A stretch of DNA of 23,006 nucleotides, taken from the NCBI GenBank assembly GCA_964344435.1, contig CAYFNH010000033.1, forward strand, positions 1 through 23,006, in the 5' to 3' direction. Origin of the DNA: Thiopontia sp964344435. GTDB lineage: Bacteria > Pseudomonadota > Gammaproteobacteria > GCF-002020875. The notes below the pieces were generated by a model. That model was given only the letters and a program-made list of their open reading frames with translations, was not told the DNA's origin and made no database searches. A program made the translations under genes and the position numbers. Each line of letters starts with the position of its first letter. The first letter of the stretch is position 1. Of this stretch, positions 8,008-15,290 are shown piece after piece.

Positions 8008-8339
8008 TGTCTGCCACCGGCCACTGGAAAACCCAACGTCGTACCGCAGTTCTGCTGATTCCGCTCACACTGTGGCTGCTTTTTTCTGTCGCCTCCCTCT
8101 CGAGTGCAGACTATCTGGTGGTTGCCAGCTGGCTGCGACAACCGCAAACCATGGCTCTGCTTACTCTCTTTGTGTTGATCGGCGGCCACCACGCCTGGCT
8201 TGGTCTGCAGGTCATTCTGGAAGATTATCTGTCACCACCACTACGCAGCCACACTATGCTGGTGACACGACTTGCACTGGGGGGAGTAACCCTACTCTCC
8301 CTCTACTCCATCTACCAGATTGTCAGCGGGGGAATATAG
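8007..8339 (+). CDS. sdhD: Succinate dehydrogenase hydrophobic membrane anchor
   Basis: Second membrane anchor of succinate dehydrogenase, 110 residues with three membrane segments (about 14-33, 47-67, 85-107). HHAWLGLQVILEDY (61-74) matches the SdhD motif; D73-Y74 correspond to the Asp-Tyr pair near the quinone pocket in E. coli. The start is ATG at 8007, overlapping the sdhC stop as TGATG. A second in-frame ATG at 7992 would add five residues. The sequence is as divergent as is usual for SdhD, so the call rests on motif plus position between sdhC and sdhA. Confidence 0.92.
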   Translation: MSATGHWKTQRRTAVLLIPLTLWLLFSVASLSSADYLVVASWLRQPQTMALLTLFVLIGGHHAWLGLQVILEDYLSPPLRSHTMLVTRLALGGVTLLSLYSIYQIVSGGI

Positions 8340-8343
8340 AGAC

Positions 8344-10131
8344 ATGGCAGACCACCAGATAGAACACCACCATTATGACGTCGTGGTGGTGGGTGCCGGA
8401 GGGGCCGGCCTGCGCGCCACCTTTGGCATGGCCGACAAGGGGCTCTCCACCGCCTGCGTCACCAAGATCTTCCCGACCCGCAGCCACACCGTTGCAGCAC
8501 AGGGGGGGATCTCCGCCGCCCTCTCCAACATGGGGGAGGATAAGTGGCAGTGGCACATGTATGACACCGTCAAGGGCTCTGACTGGCTTGGGGATCAGGA
8601 TGCCATCGAGTACATGTGTCGCGAGGCGATCCCCGCAGTACTGGAGCTGGAACATCAGGGGGTACCCTTCTCCCGCACCGAGGACGGCAAGATCTATCAA
8701 CGTCCGTTTGGGGGGATGACCACCAACTTTGGTGAAGGGGTTGCGGTACGCACCTGCGCCGCTGCCGACCGCACTGGCCACGCCATCCTCCACACCCTCT
8801 ACCAGCAGTCGCTGAAACGCAATGCGAAGTTCTTTATTGAACATTTTGCCACCGACCTGATCATGAATGATGAAGGTGCCTGCCGTGGAGTCATGGCCTG
8901 GGATCTGGCCACCGGCACCCTGCGTATCTTCCATGCACAGACCGTGATATTGGCCACCGGTGGTTATGGGCGCACCTGGTTTTCCGCCACCTCGGCCCAC
9001 ACCTGTACCGGAGATGGCAATGGCATGGTGATTCGTGCCGGACTGCCGCTTCAGGATATGGAGTTCACCCAGTTTCACCCCACCGGGATCTACGGGGCCG
9101 GCTGCCTGATTACCGAAGGGGTACGTGGTGAAGGGGGCTACCTGACCAACGCCAATGACGAACGCTTCATGGAGCGCTACGCCCCCAGCGCCAAAGACCT
9201 GGCCTCTCGTGACGTGGTAAGCCGGGCAATGACCGTGGAGATCAACGAGGGGCGTGGTGTGGGAGAACAAGGTGACCACATCCACCTCCACCTGGAACAT
9301 CTGGGCGAGAAGCTGATTCAGGAGCGCCTGCCCGGTATTGCCGAAAGTGCCCGCATCTTTGCCGGAGTGGACGTAACCCGGGAACCGATTCCGGTGCTTC
9401 CCACGGTTCACTACAACATGGGGGGCATTCCCACCAACCTGCATGGTGAAGTGGTCACTCACAAGGATGGGAATGCCGACAGCGTGGTACCGGGGCTGAT
9501 GGCGATTGGAGAGTGTGCCTGTGTCTCGGTGCATGGTGCCAACCGTCTGGGCTCCAACTCCCTGCTCGATATCATTGTCTTTGGCCGTGCCGCTGCCAAC
9601 CGCTGTGCCGAAACCCTGCAGGCCGGGGCTGCTCAACCCGAGATCAAACCACAACAGATTGATCCCCTGCTGGAGCGGCTGGAACACATCCGCACTGCCC
9701 GCGGCGGACACCCGACCGCCGAGATACGCGACCGCATGCAGCGTACCATGCAGCAGCACGCAGCGGTATTCCGCACCGAAGAGACCATGCAGGCCGGGGT
9801 TCACAAGATGAATGCCATCTATGAAAGCTTTAATGATGTTGCCATCAGTGATGACTCAATGATCTGGAACTCCGATCTGATGGAGACCCTGGAACTCGAC
9901 AACATGCTGCAGTGTGCACAGGCATCCCTGCACTGCGCCATCGACCGCAAGGAGAGTCGTGGTGCCCACGCCCGAGAGGACTACCCCGAGCGTGACGATC
10001 AACAGTGGATGAAGCACTCACTGTGCTGGGTGGAGAAGGATGGCTCCACCCGTTTTGGCAGCCGTCCGGTACATGAATACACCCTGACCGATGAGGTGGA
10101 GTACATCCCACCGAAAGAGCGAGTTTATTGA
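8344..10131 (+). CDS. sdhA: Succinate dehydrogenase flavoprotein subunit
   Basis: Catalytic flavoprotein of complex II, oxidising succinate to fumarate. The N-terminal dinucleotide fold is VVVVGAGGAGLRATFGMADK. The covalently flavinylated histidine is H48 in RSHTVAAQGGISAAL. Substrate-site motifs include TQFHPTGIYGAGCLITEGVR, GEGGYLTN, PTVHYNMGGIPTN and VHGANRLGSNSLLDI. The C-terminus ends with the typical DEVEYIPPKERVY. At 595 residues it is standard length. ATG at 8344 (MADHQIEHH) follows a GGGGGA stretch four bases after the sdhD stop. Flavinylation would need SdhE, which is encoded two genes downstream. A 153-base gap with an inverted repeat separates it from sdhB. Confidence 0.98.
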   Translation: MADHQIEHHHYDVVVVGAGGAGLRATFGMADKGLSTACVTKIFPTRSHTVAAQGGISAALSNMGEDKWQWHMYDTVKGSDWLGDQDAIEYMCREAIPAVLELEHQGVPFSRTEDGKIYQRPFGGMTTNFGEGVAVRTCAAADRTGHAILHTLYQQSLKRNAKFFIEHFATDLIMNDEGACRGVMAWDLATGTLRIFHAQTVILATGGYGRTWFSATSAHTCTGDGNGMVIRAGLPLQDMEFTQFHPTGIYGAGCLITEGVRGEGGYLTNANDERFMERYAPSAKDLASRDVVSRAMTVEINEGRGVGEQGDHIHLHLEHLGEKLIQERLPGIAESARIFAGVDVTREPIPVLPTVHYNMGGIPTNLHGEVVTHKDGNADSVVPGLMAIGECACVSVHGANRLGSNSLLDIIVFGRAAANRCAETLQAGAAQPEIKPQQIDPLLERLEHIRTARGGHPTAEIRDRMQRTMQQHAAVFRTEETMQAGVHKMNAIYESFNDVAISDDSMIWNSDLMETLELDNMLQCAQASLHCAIDRKESRGAHAREDYPERDDQQWMKHSLCWVEKDGSTRFGSRPVHEYTLTDEVEYIPPKERVY

Positions 10132-10143
10132 GCTCCCCCCCCT

Positions 10144-10277
10144 TCACCATGAAGAACATGAAGCGCATGAAGTTATTCCAGCAAGCCATCCGGAGCTACT
10201 CTTCCACGGAAGCTGTGCTCCCCCTCTTCCGACCTTTTCTCTCAACCCCTTCAAGTGCTTCATGCACTTCATGGTGA
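10144..10277. repeat. Inverted repeat with 9-base period between sdhA and sdhB
   Basis: Arms 10144-10172 and 10249-10277 (29 bases each) are complementary at 25 positions and enclose a 76-base loop. Each arm is built from three 9-base units around CATGAAG. The whole sdhA-sdhB gap is filled by this structure, which ends 8 bases before the sdhB ATG. It resembles the 862-925 repeat in design but not in sequence. It is probably a small dispersed palindromic element inserted in the operon. Confidence 0.75.
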
Positions 10278-10284
10278 GACACTT

Positions 10285-11064
10285 ATGGCTGAATTCAGAC
10301 TCCCCTCCAACTCCGTTATCCAGACGGGAAAGACCTGGCCTGCTCCCGAAGGGGCGAATCGCATTCAACGTTTTCGCATCTACCGCTACAACCCCAACGG
10401 AGTGGAAAATCCACGCTGGGACATCTATCAGCTGGATGCCGATAGCTGCGGCAACATGGTGCTGGACGCACTGTTGAAGATCAAGAATGAGATCGATCCC
10501 GGGCTCACCTTCCGCCGTTCCTGCCGCGAAGGGATCTGTGGCTCCTGCGCCATGAACATTGGCGGCACCAACACTCTCGCCTGCACCCGCCCCATCGAAG
10601 ACTTTGGCGGTGAGGAGATCACTATCAGCCCGCTACCCCACATGGGGGTGCTCAAGGATCTGGTTCCGGATCTCACCCACTTCTATGCCCAGCACGCCTC
10701 GGTCAAACCCTGGCTGGAGCCTAAATCGATTCCGGCTGATGGGCGTGAACAGCGTCAATCCCCTGAAGAGCGCAAACAGCTGGATGGCCTCTACGAGTGT
10801 ATTCTCTGCGCCAGTTGCTCCACCTCCTGCCCCAGTTACTGGTGGAACAGTGAGCAGTACCTTGGCCCCGCCACCCTGCTGCAGAGCTATCGCTGGATTG
10901 CCGATAGCCGTGACAACCACCGGGAACAGCGGCTTGAACAGCTCGACGACGCCTTCAAACTCTATCGCTGTCACACCATTCTCAACTGTACCAACACCTG
11001 CCCCAAGGGGCTCAACCCAGCCAAGGCCATCGCCGAGATCAAAAAGGCGCTGGTTCGGCGATGA
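10285..11064 (+). CDS. sdhB: Succinate dehydrogenase iron-sulfur subunit
   Basis: Electron-transfer subunit of complex II, carrying three Fe-S clusters from FAD to quinone. The 259-residue protein shows the [2Fe-2S] ligands C80, C85, C88 and C100 (SCREGICGSCAMNIGG), the [4Fe-4S] ligands C172, C175, C178 (CILCASCSTSCP) and the [3Fe-4S]-type cysteines C182, C229, C235 with C239 nearby (CHTILNCTNTCPKGLNP). PSYWWN holds the Trp near the quinone site. ATG at 10285 (MAEFRLPSNS) gives the expected length; ten upstream in-frame codons fall in the inverted repeat and are not SdhB-like. The repeat separates the gene from sdhA, which could reduce or change coupling between the two subunits. The stop overlaps sdhE by four bases. 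Confidence 0.97.
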   Translation: MAEFRLPSNSVIQTGKTWPAPEGANRIQRFRIYRYNPNGVENPRWDIYQLDADSCGNMVLDALLKIKNEIDPGLTFRRSCREGICGSCAMNIGGTNTLACTRPIEDFGGEEITISPLPHMGVLKDLVPDLTHFYAQHASVKPWLEPKSIPADGREQRQSPEERKQLDGLYECILCASCSTSCPSYWWNSEQYLGPATLLQSYRWIADSRDNHREQRLEQLDDAFKLYRCHTILNCTNTCPKGLNPAKAIAEIKKALVRR

Positions 11065-11303
11065 GCACTGACGAGGTTTCGCTATCTCAGCTTAGAGTGC
11101 GCTGCAGACGCGGCATGCTGGAGCTTGATCTGATCCTGCAACACTATCTCCAACACCACTACGCTACAGCAGGACGAAATGAGCAGAAGCAGTTCATACA
11201 GCTACTGGAGATGCAGGATCCGCAACTCTACCCCTTGCTAACCGGGATCACTCCGCCTCCCGCTGAACTGGCTGCACTACTGCAAAAAATGGGGATTCGG
11301 TAG
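11061..11303 (+). CDS. sdhE: FAD assembly factor SdhE
   Basis: A small helical protein that promotes covalent attachment of FAD to SdhA. At 80 residues it matches the SdhE/YgfY family, with the RGMLELD motif (17-23) containing the essential RGxxE, then LDLILQHYL and a LLEMQDPQLYPLLTG segment in the usual position. The ATGA overlap with sdhB places it in the sdh operon, which fits its role exactly. Confidence 0.92.
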   Translation: MSTDEVSLSQLRVRCRRGMLELDLILQHYLQHHYATAGRNEQKQFIQLLEMQDPQLYPLLTGITPPPAELAALLQKMGIR

Positions 11304-11515
11304 ATCCGGGGGCTTTGAGCTAAACCATCGTTATTGCGCAGAACAAGGATTGATTTACCCTCCGGTTCACAACCACCCTCAGAGATGCTTATTCAAGAGA
11401 TTACGAGTACGAGCATCAGACCCTTTACACACACCAGGCCTCATTGTGGCATATCCGTTGCTTGTTTCCAGGTATCCCTCTTCGGGTATCCATGAACCCA
11501 CAACGGAGAAAGGCC

Positions 11516-11836
11516 ATGATCCAGATTCAGCAACCCATCCAGCAGATGAACGAGAGTGCTGTACGTACCCTGCTCAGGCAGGCATACCGCAGCTCTTCAC
11601 AGGGTGAGGCTCGCATCGTTACCCAGGACGGTGAGATCCACTCTATAGGCAACCATGATCCCGAGAGCTATTCGATCCAGGCAGAGCATGCAAACGACAT
11701 CATTCAACGCTGTCAGTCACGGCTGCGGGCACTCCACACCGAACGCCTGGGGAGGCAGTGGATCCTTCACAACCTCATCTCCACCCTTACCCGGCAACAG
11801 CAGCACCAACATGCACTGCGACGTGCTCTGTACTGA
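11516..11836 (+). CDS. Hypothetical protein, 106 residues
   Basis: I do not recognise this protein. It is Gln- and Arg-rich, begins MIQIQQPIQQMNESAVRTLL, has no signal peptide, membrane segment or cysteine pattern, and is probably mostly helical (helices about 9-27 and 58-104). The C-terminal half is basic (RLRALHTERLGRQW, RQQQHQHALRRALY). ATG at 11516 has a good GGAGAAAGG ribosome site; an upstream in-frame ATG at 11492 lacks one. It lies 212 bases after sdhE; that gap shows a duplicated GGTATCC (near 11472 and 11485) and no clear promoter. A strong hairpin follows 22 bases after the stop. It may be an independent gene. Confidence 0.6.
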   Translation: MIQIQQPIQQMNESAVRTLLRQAYRSSSQGEARIVTQDGEIHSIGNHDPESYSIQAEHANDIIQRCQSRLRALHTERLGRQWILHNLISTLTRQQQHQHALRRALY

Positions 11837-11858
11837 CAACCCTCCTCCCAACCTCTCC

Positions 11859-11888
11859 AGGATCCCAAACCAGTCGGTTTGGGATCCT
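11859..11888 (+). terminator. Perfect 13-bp hairpin, probable terminator
   Basis: Arms 11859-11871 and 11876-11888 are perfectly complementary (AGGATCCCAAACC) around a four-base loop. No T-tract follows (the next bases are TCGTTA), so termination efficiency is uncertain. It separates the 106-residue gene from the coiled-coil gene pair. Confidence 0.6.
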
Positions 11889-11892
11889 TCGT

Positions 11893-11898
11893 TATAAT
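11893..11898 (+). promoter_or_regulatory. Consensus -10 box before the acidic protein gene
   Basis: TATAAT sits just after the hairpin, about 100 bases before the ATG at 12002. No convincing -35 box is found 16-18 bases upstream, where the hairpin lies, so only half of the promoter is supported. Confidence 0.35.
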
Positions 11899-12001
11899 CC
11901 TTTCAAAAACCTGCTCCGTTGCTCCTTGGCATGGTTTCTGCAGAACGGCTCTTGAGCAACATATAGCGTCAAAAATCTGAACAGTTCGTAGGAGTTCGAC
12001 A

Positions 12002-12787
12002 ATGAGTGATGTAAACAAGATTGAAGAGGCAAACGGCGATGAGCTGGAGGCGATGTTTGCCCGTGCTGCAATGGAGGAGGAGCAGACTCAGCCAGAGGAG
12101 ATGCACGACCCACTCTCTGATGTAGTCAATGAGGAACCAACTGAAGCGGTAGACGAAGAGCCCGCTGAAATGTCCATTGAAGAGCTGGAAGAGGATTCCG
12201 AAGAGGAGGAAGAGGTCGACTTCATTGGTGGTGCCATGAGTGGTGAGAGCGCTGAGATCGAGATTCCGGAAGAGGATGAGAGTGACGACGATGAAGAGCC
12301 GGAGGTGGACTTCATCTCCGAAGCCATTAATCAGGGCAGTGAAGAACCCGAACCCGCTACCGAACCTGAGCCTGAGCCTGAACCCGTTGCAGAACCAGAA
12401 GCAATCGCAGAGCCCAAACCGGCCACTGAACCTGAAGCAGCTGAGCCTGCCCCCCCTGCCCCGGAAGCCACACCCGCTACCAATGAGGGAGAATCTCCAG
12501 TATCACGCCTGACCGATTCCATCCTCAACGCAGTAGAGCTGGCACATGAAGCAGCTGATCTGGCCAATGATGTTACCGAGGTAGCGAGCAATACCACCAT
12601 CGAGATGCGTGAACTGGTCGATGCCGCACTCAAGCAGATCGAACAAGCTCAGCCTGAAACCAACACAGCGGTGATGATGAGTGAGGAGATGGTCGAGTAC
12701 ATGGATGAGCTGAAGCAGCACAGTGATGCCATCCGGGAACGTACCCAACAGTTGCGTGAGCGCATTCAGACACTGATTGACGGATAA
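12002..12787 (+). CDS. Acidic, disordered protein with C-terminal helical segment
   Basis: I do not recognise a family for this 261-residue protein. Residues 1-165 are extremely Glu/Asp/Pro-rich and probably disordered, including a Glu run at 65-71 and an EPEPEP tract at about 114-130. Embedded in the acidic part are three similar short motifs: ELEAMFARAAM (14-24), EEVDFIGGAMS (70-80) and PEVDFISEAIN (100-110), with shared pattern E-[AV]-x-F-[AI]-x-x-A-[MI]. Residues 166-261 are predicted helix and coiled coil (SRLTDSILNAVELAHEAADL to RERIQTLIDG). There is no signal peptide, membrane segment or cysteine. The ATG follows a purine-rich GTAGGAG site. The next gene starts 29 bases downstream on the same strand and also encodes Ala/Glu-rich helices, so the two may work as a pair. 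The motifs look like short linear binding sites, an inference. Confidence 0.8.
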   Translation: MSDVNKIEEANGDELEAMFARAAMEEEQTQPEEMHDPLSDVVNEEPTEAVDEEPAEMSIEELEEDSEEEEEVDFIGGAMSGESAEIEIPEEDESDDDEEPEVDFISEAINQGSEEPEPATEPEPEPEPVAEPEAIAEPKPATEPEAAEPAPPAPEATPATNEGESPVSRLTDSILNAVELAHEAADLANDVTEVASNTTIEMRELVDAALKQIEQAQPETNTAVMMSEEMVEYMDELKQHSDAIRERTQQLRERIQTLIDG

Positions 12788-12816
12788 CCGCCAGCCAGAC
12801 AGAAGAGGGAAAGACT

Positions 12817-13845
12817 GTGGACGCAACCAAGACCATGGAGGCACTCAATGCCTCCGCCGAAACCGCGAATGAAGCCGCCGAGACCGCCCTGCTCGCATCC
12901 GAGAGTATCGTTGCTCTCGGCAGCAAGATGGGGGACGAGGTTCGCCATGCGATTCAACAGGCACTGGAGTCTGCCGCTGCCACCACAGCCCCACAACCCT
13001 CCGCTGCACCAATCGACAACGATGCCCTGGTTGAGGCCATACGCAACTCGGTTGAAGAGACATTACGCTCGACTCCCAGACAGGCCGTAGCCGAGTTCGA
13101 CCCACAACCCCTGGTCGATCAGGTGCGTGTTGCCGTCAACAGCACCGTTAAGAATGCACTGGCTAAACCGGAAGAGGAAGAAGAGCAACCGGGTCTGGGA
13201 CAACACGCCCCACTGATCGCTGGTGTACTCACCCTATGTGGTGTTGGCTATCTCAGCCTGCAGCACACAGAACTGGTGGAGTTGATGGATGAGCAGATCG
13301 TCAAGACCGCCGCCATCGATGAGCAGATCCAGGTCAATATCGGGGAGTCCGCTTCACAGGTGATGCTGCTTGCTCAGCAGAACCAGAAAATTGAAGAGGC
13401 CCTGCAGTCTCTTACCAGCAAACCCAAACCGGAAGAGAGCAGCGCAGAGCCCGAGAAGAAGAGTGCAGAGTTGATCGCACTGGAACAGCTCACCGGTCAG
13501 CTTGACACCCTTCAGCAGTCACTCGAGCAACAGATTCAACAGGCCCGCATGGTGGCAGAGGCGAGCAGCACCCCTGCTCCAGCCGCCGCTCCCAGCCCCG
13601 AACCGACGACTGAGACCAGAAGTGACATAACCCTGGATGGGATTCGCACCACCCTGAAAGAGGAGCTCACCCCTCTTCACACAACCCTCGAAGGGGTCAA
13701 ACAGCAGCTTGAGGAGCAAGCCTCTCAACCGGTTCCACTACAACCGATCTCACAACCCAGCACCAGCTATAACAGTGAAGATCGCCCCACAGTGAAGCGT
13801 CAGGGCTTTGATAACAGCAAACCTCGGGTTTACCGTTTCCCATAA
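12817..13845 (+). CDS. Coiled-coil protein with one central membrane segment
   Basis: An unrecognised protein of 342 residues starting at GTG (12817) behind a GAGGGA ribosome site. Residues 1-52 form an Ala/Glu-rich helix resembling the C-terminal helix of the preceding gene. Residues 53-127 are Ala/Pro-rich with further short helices and a Glu run. One hydrophobic segment lies at about 131-148 (APLIAGVLTLCGVGYLSL). Then comes coiled coil (about 150-200 and 215-248), a Pro/Ala linker, another helix (272-302) and a basic, aromatic C-terminal tail ending KPRVYRFP. No N-terminal signal peptide is seen, so the N-terminal part is probably cytoplasmic. It likely shares a transcript with the acidic gene. 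It converges on ppk2, with 38 bases between stops. A membrane scaffold is conceivable; function is unknown. Confidence 0.8.
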   Translation: MDATKTMEALNASAETANEAAETALLASESIVALGSKMGDEVRHAIQQALESAAATTAPQPSAAPIDNDALVEAIRNSVEETLRSTPRQAVAEFDPQPLVDQVRVAVNSTVKNALAKPEEEEEQPGLGQHAPLIAGVLTLCGVGYLSLQHTELVELMDEQIVKTAAIDEQIQVNIGESASQVMLLAQQNQKIEEALQSLTSKPKPEESSAEPEKKSAELIALEQLTGQLDTLQQSLEQQIQQARMVAEASSTPAPAAAPSPEPTTETRSDITLDGIRTTLKEELTPLHTTLEGVKQQLEEQASQPVPLQPISQPSTSYNSEDRPTVKRQGFDNSKPRVYRFP

Positions 13846-13883
13846 TAGCCTGTCCACAGACAGTGCGTTCCGTTGATTAGTGA

Positions 13884-14819
13884 TCAGGAGAGGAAGCGCC
13901 CATGCTGCTTCTTCTGCGCACGCATGGCCCTCAACTCGGCATCACCGGAGATGACAACCTTGCGATTGGGTATAAAGTCGAGGCTGCGACTGCGCCCCCG
14001 ATAACGGTTGAGGCTCAGAATCAGCTTCATCACCTGTAGTCGCGCCTGGTGCTTGTCGTCGGATTTGATCACATACCAGGGGGTATCGGCTCGGTGCGTC
14101 TTGCGCAACAGATGATATTTCATCTCGGTAAATTCATCCCACAGATCCTGCGCCTGCAGATCGACCTCACTCAGCTTCCACTGGCGCAACGGGTCGAGGC
14201 GACGGCGCTCGAAGCGGTTGGCCTGCTCCTCCTTGGAGACCGAGAAGTACAATTTGATCAACTGGGTTGAGCCATCCTCGATAAAACTCTTCTCGTAAGA
14301 GACCACATTATCCATGAACAGCTTGTACTGTGACTGGGTACAGAACCCCATCACCGGTTCCACCATGGAACGGTTGTACCAACTGCGGTCGAACAGCACC
14401 ATTTCACCCGCCCGTGGAAACTGCTCGATATAGCGCTTCATGTGCATTTCAGTCATTTGCGCCGCGGTCGGTTTGCCCAGTGCGACAATACGATAGTGCT
14501 TTTCGTTCATGTAACGGGTCACCCGACGAATGGTGCCCCCCTTCCCGGAGGCATCTCGCCCATCGAACAGAATGATGATTTTACGGCCGGTGCGCTCCAG
14601 ATGGCTTTGCAGCTTGATCAGCTCAACCTGATAGGGCTTGAGCTCTTCGACCTGAACATGCTTTTGCAGGGCATCCTTGAAGATGGTCTTGTATTTGGGG
14701 TCATTGAGCAGTTCATGGATCTGGCTGGAGGAGAGACGCTTGCCACCCCCCAACTGATTGAGCATCTTGCGATACCCCTTCTGTACATAAATGTTCTGTG
14801 CCTTGGGGGTTCTTCCCAT
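13884..14819 (-). CDS. ppk2: Polyphosphate kinase 2 family protein
   Basis: PPK2 enzymes transfer phosphate between polyphosphate and nucleotides, usually driving NDP or NMP phosphorylation with polyphosphate. The 311-residue single-domain protein has Walker A GRDASGKGG (87-95) in IIILFDGRDASGKGGTIRRV, the lid region with PTAAQMTEMHMKRYIEQFPR, and Walker B VLFDRSWYNR with D144. The PPK2 motif RFERRRLDPLRQWKLSEVD follows, then DTPWYVIKSDDKHQARL. Length and single domain fit class I PPK2, but nucleotide preference (ADP, GDP or NMP) cannot be read off. ATG at 14819 has an AAGGTGA ribosome site. An intrinsic terminator lies just upstream on the same strand, after a small lysine-rich gene, so expression may depend on read-through or on an unseen promoter. 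Confidence 0.93.
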   Translation of the reverse strand: MGRTPKAQNIYVQKGYRKMLNQLGGGKRLSSSQIHELLNDPKYKTIFKDALQKHVQVEELKPYQVELIKLQSHLERTGRKIIILFDGRDASGKGGTIRRVTRYMNEKHYRIVALGKPTAAQMTEMHMKRYIEQFPRAGEMVLFDRSWYNRSMVEPVMGFCTQSQYKLFMDNVVSYEKSFIEDGSTQLIKLYFSVSKEEQANRFERRRLDPLRQWKLSEVDLQAQDLWDEFTEMKYHLLRKTHRADTPWYVIKSDDKHQARLQVMKLILSLNRYRGRSRSLDFIPNRKVVISGDAELRAMRAQKKQHGRFLS

Positions 14820-14834
14820 CTACCGTCACCTTGC

Positions 14835-14875
14835 AAAAAAATCAGGGCCATACACTACTACAAGTGTACAGCCCT
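14835..14875 (-). terminator. Intrinsic terminator between the lysine-rich small gene and ppk2
   Basis: On the minus strand a 13-base stem (14863-14875 with 14844-14856, two mismatches, six-base loop) is followed by seven T residues (14835-14841). It lies about 16 bases before the ppk2 ATG and abuts its ribosome site, so read-through would control ppk2. Confidence 0.75.
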
Positions 14876-14904
14876 GTGTATGAAGTATTAGTGAAACGGT
14901 CAGC

Positions 14905-15003
14905 TTATAGCGACTTTTTCAACTTCTTGATCTTCTTCTCCTGCTTGTTGATCTTTGCCTTGCGTGCCTTGATCTCCTTCTTGATCTTCTTCTTTCCAGC
15001 CAT
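14905..15003 (-). CDS. Small lysine-rich heptad peptide, 32 residues
   Basis: A short gene on the minus strand. ATG at 15003 lies six bases after AGGAG, with a tandem ATG at 15006; the stop is TAA at 14905. The peptide begins MAGKKKIKKEIKARKAKINK and ends KLKKSL. It has 15 Lys, 1 Arg and only 2 Glu (net about +14). I11, I18, I25 and L32 are exactly seven residues apart, with I7 and L28 beside them, so it could form a short amphipathic coiled coil. A good promoter lies upstream and an intrinsic terminator downstream, which supports a real transcript. It precedes ppk2. The charge suggests binding to polyanions such as polyphosphate or nucleic acid, but that is inference. Confidence 0.65.
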   Translation of the reverse strand: MAGKKKIKKEIKARKAKINKQEKKIKKLKKSL

Positions 15004-15046
15004 CATTGACTCCTGTTGGTATGTTTAACAAAGAACGACGCCATCG

Positions 15047-15075
15047 CTTATAACGTCATGAACATATACTATCAA
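15047..15075 (-). promoter_or_regulatory. Predicted promoter of the lysine-rich small gene (and ppk2)
   Basis: Minus-strand TTGATA (15070-15075), a 17-base spacer and TATAAG (15047-15052) match sigma-70 consensus well. The start of transcription would be near 15040, about 37 bases before the small gene. Confidence 0.6.
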
Positions 15076-15185
15076 ACTATCCTCAACAAATCTGAAAAAA
15101 ACAGGAACAAGCCAAAGTCGAAGCAGAAACAGGTTGCTGCTGCAGTTTCCCACAGCTCCATGCCCTCCTGAAAAGTCCCATTTTC

Positions 15186-15227
15186 ATTACGGTATTGTTA
15201 CGGTTTTATTACAAGATTTGATATCAT
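15186..15227 (+). promoter_or_regulatory. Pho-box-like triple direct repeat and -10 box before the PiT gene
   Basis: Three seven-base units, ATTACGG (15186), GTTACGG (15197) and ATTACAA (15208), recur at exactly 11-base spacing with T/A-rich four-base spacers. This is the architecture of PhoB sites. Read on the minus strand the units are TTGTAAT, CCGTAAC and CCGTAAT, resembling the PhoB half-site CTGTCAT. TATCAT (15222-15227) is a possible -10 for pit, 18 bases after TTACGG. The remaining intergenic DNA (15076-15185) shows nothing else convincing. Confidence 0.5.
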
Positions 15228-15290
15228 GCCTGTAAATCTACCGCCCTGTCCGGCAGTGAGTAACAACCAGAAATATCGAGGAGAATCTGA

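Noticed and set aside
8323..9804. Long 493-codon minus-strand frame opposite sdhA
   Set aside because: It is a shadow frame of the strongly conserved sdhA sequence, with Gly/His-rich antisense composition and no recognisable domain.
13850..13863. Small CTGTC-GACAG hairpin between the convergent coiled-coil and ppk2 genes
   Set aside because: A five-base stem with no T-tract on either strand is not enough to call a terminator.
15072..15161. 29-codon minus-strand ORF with an AGGAGG site upstream of the lysine-rich gene
   Set aside because: The AGGAGG is only two bases from the ATG, its last codons overlap the predicted -35 box of the small gene, and the peptide composition is unremarkable.
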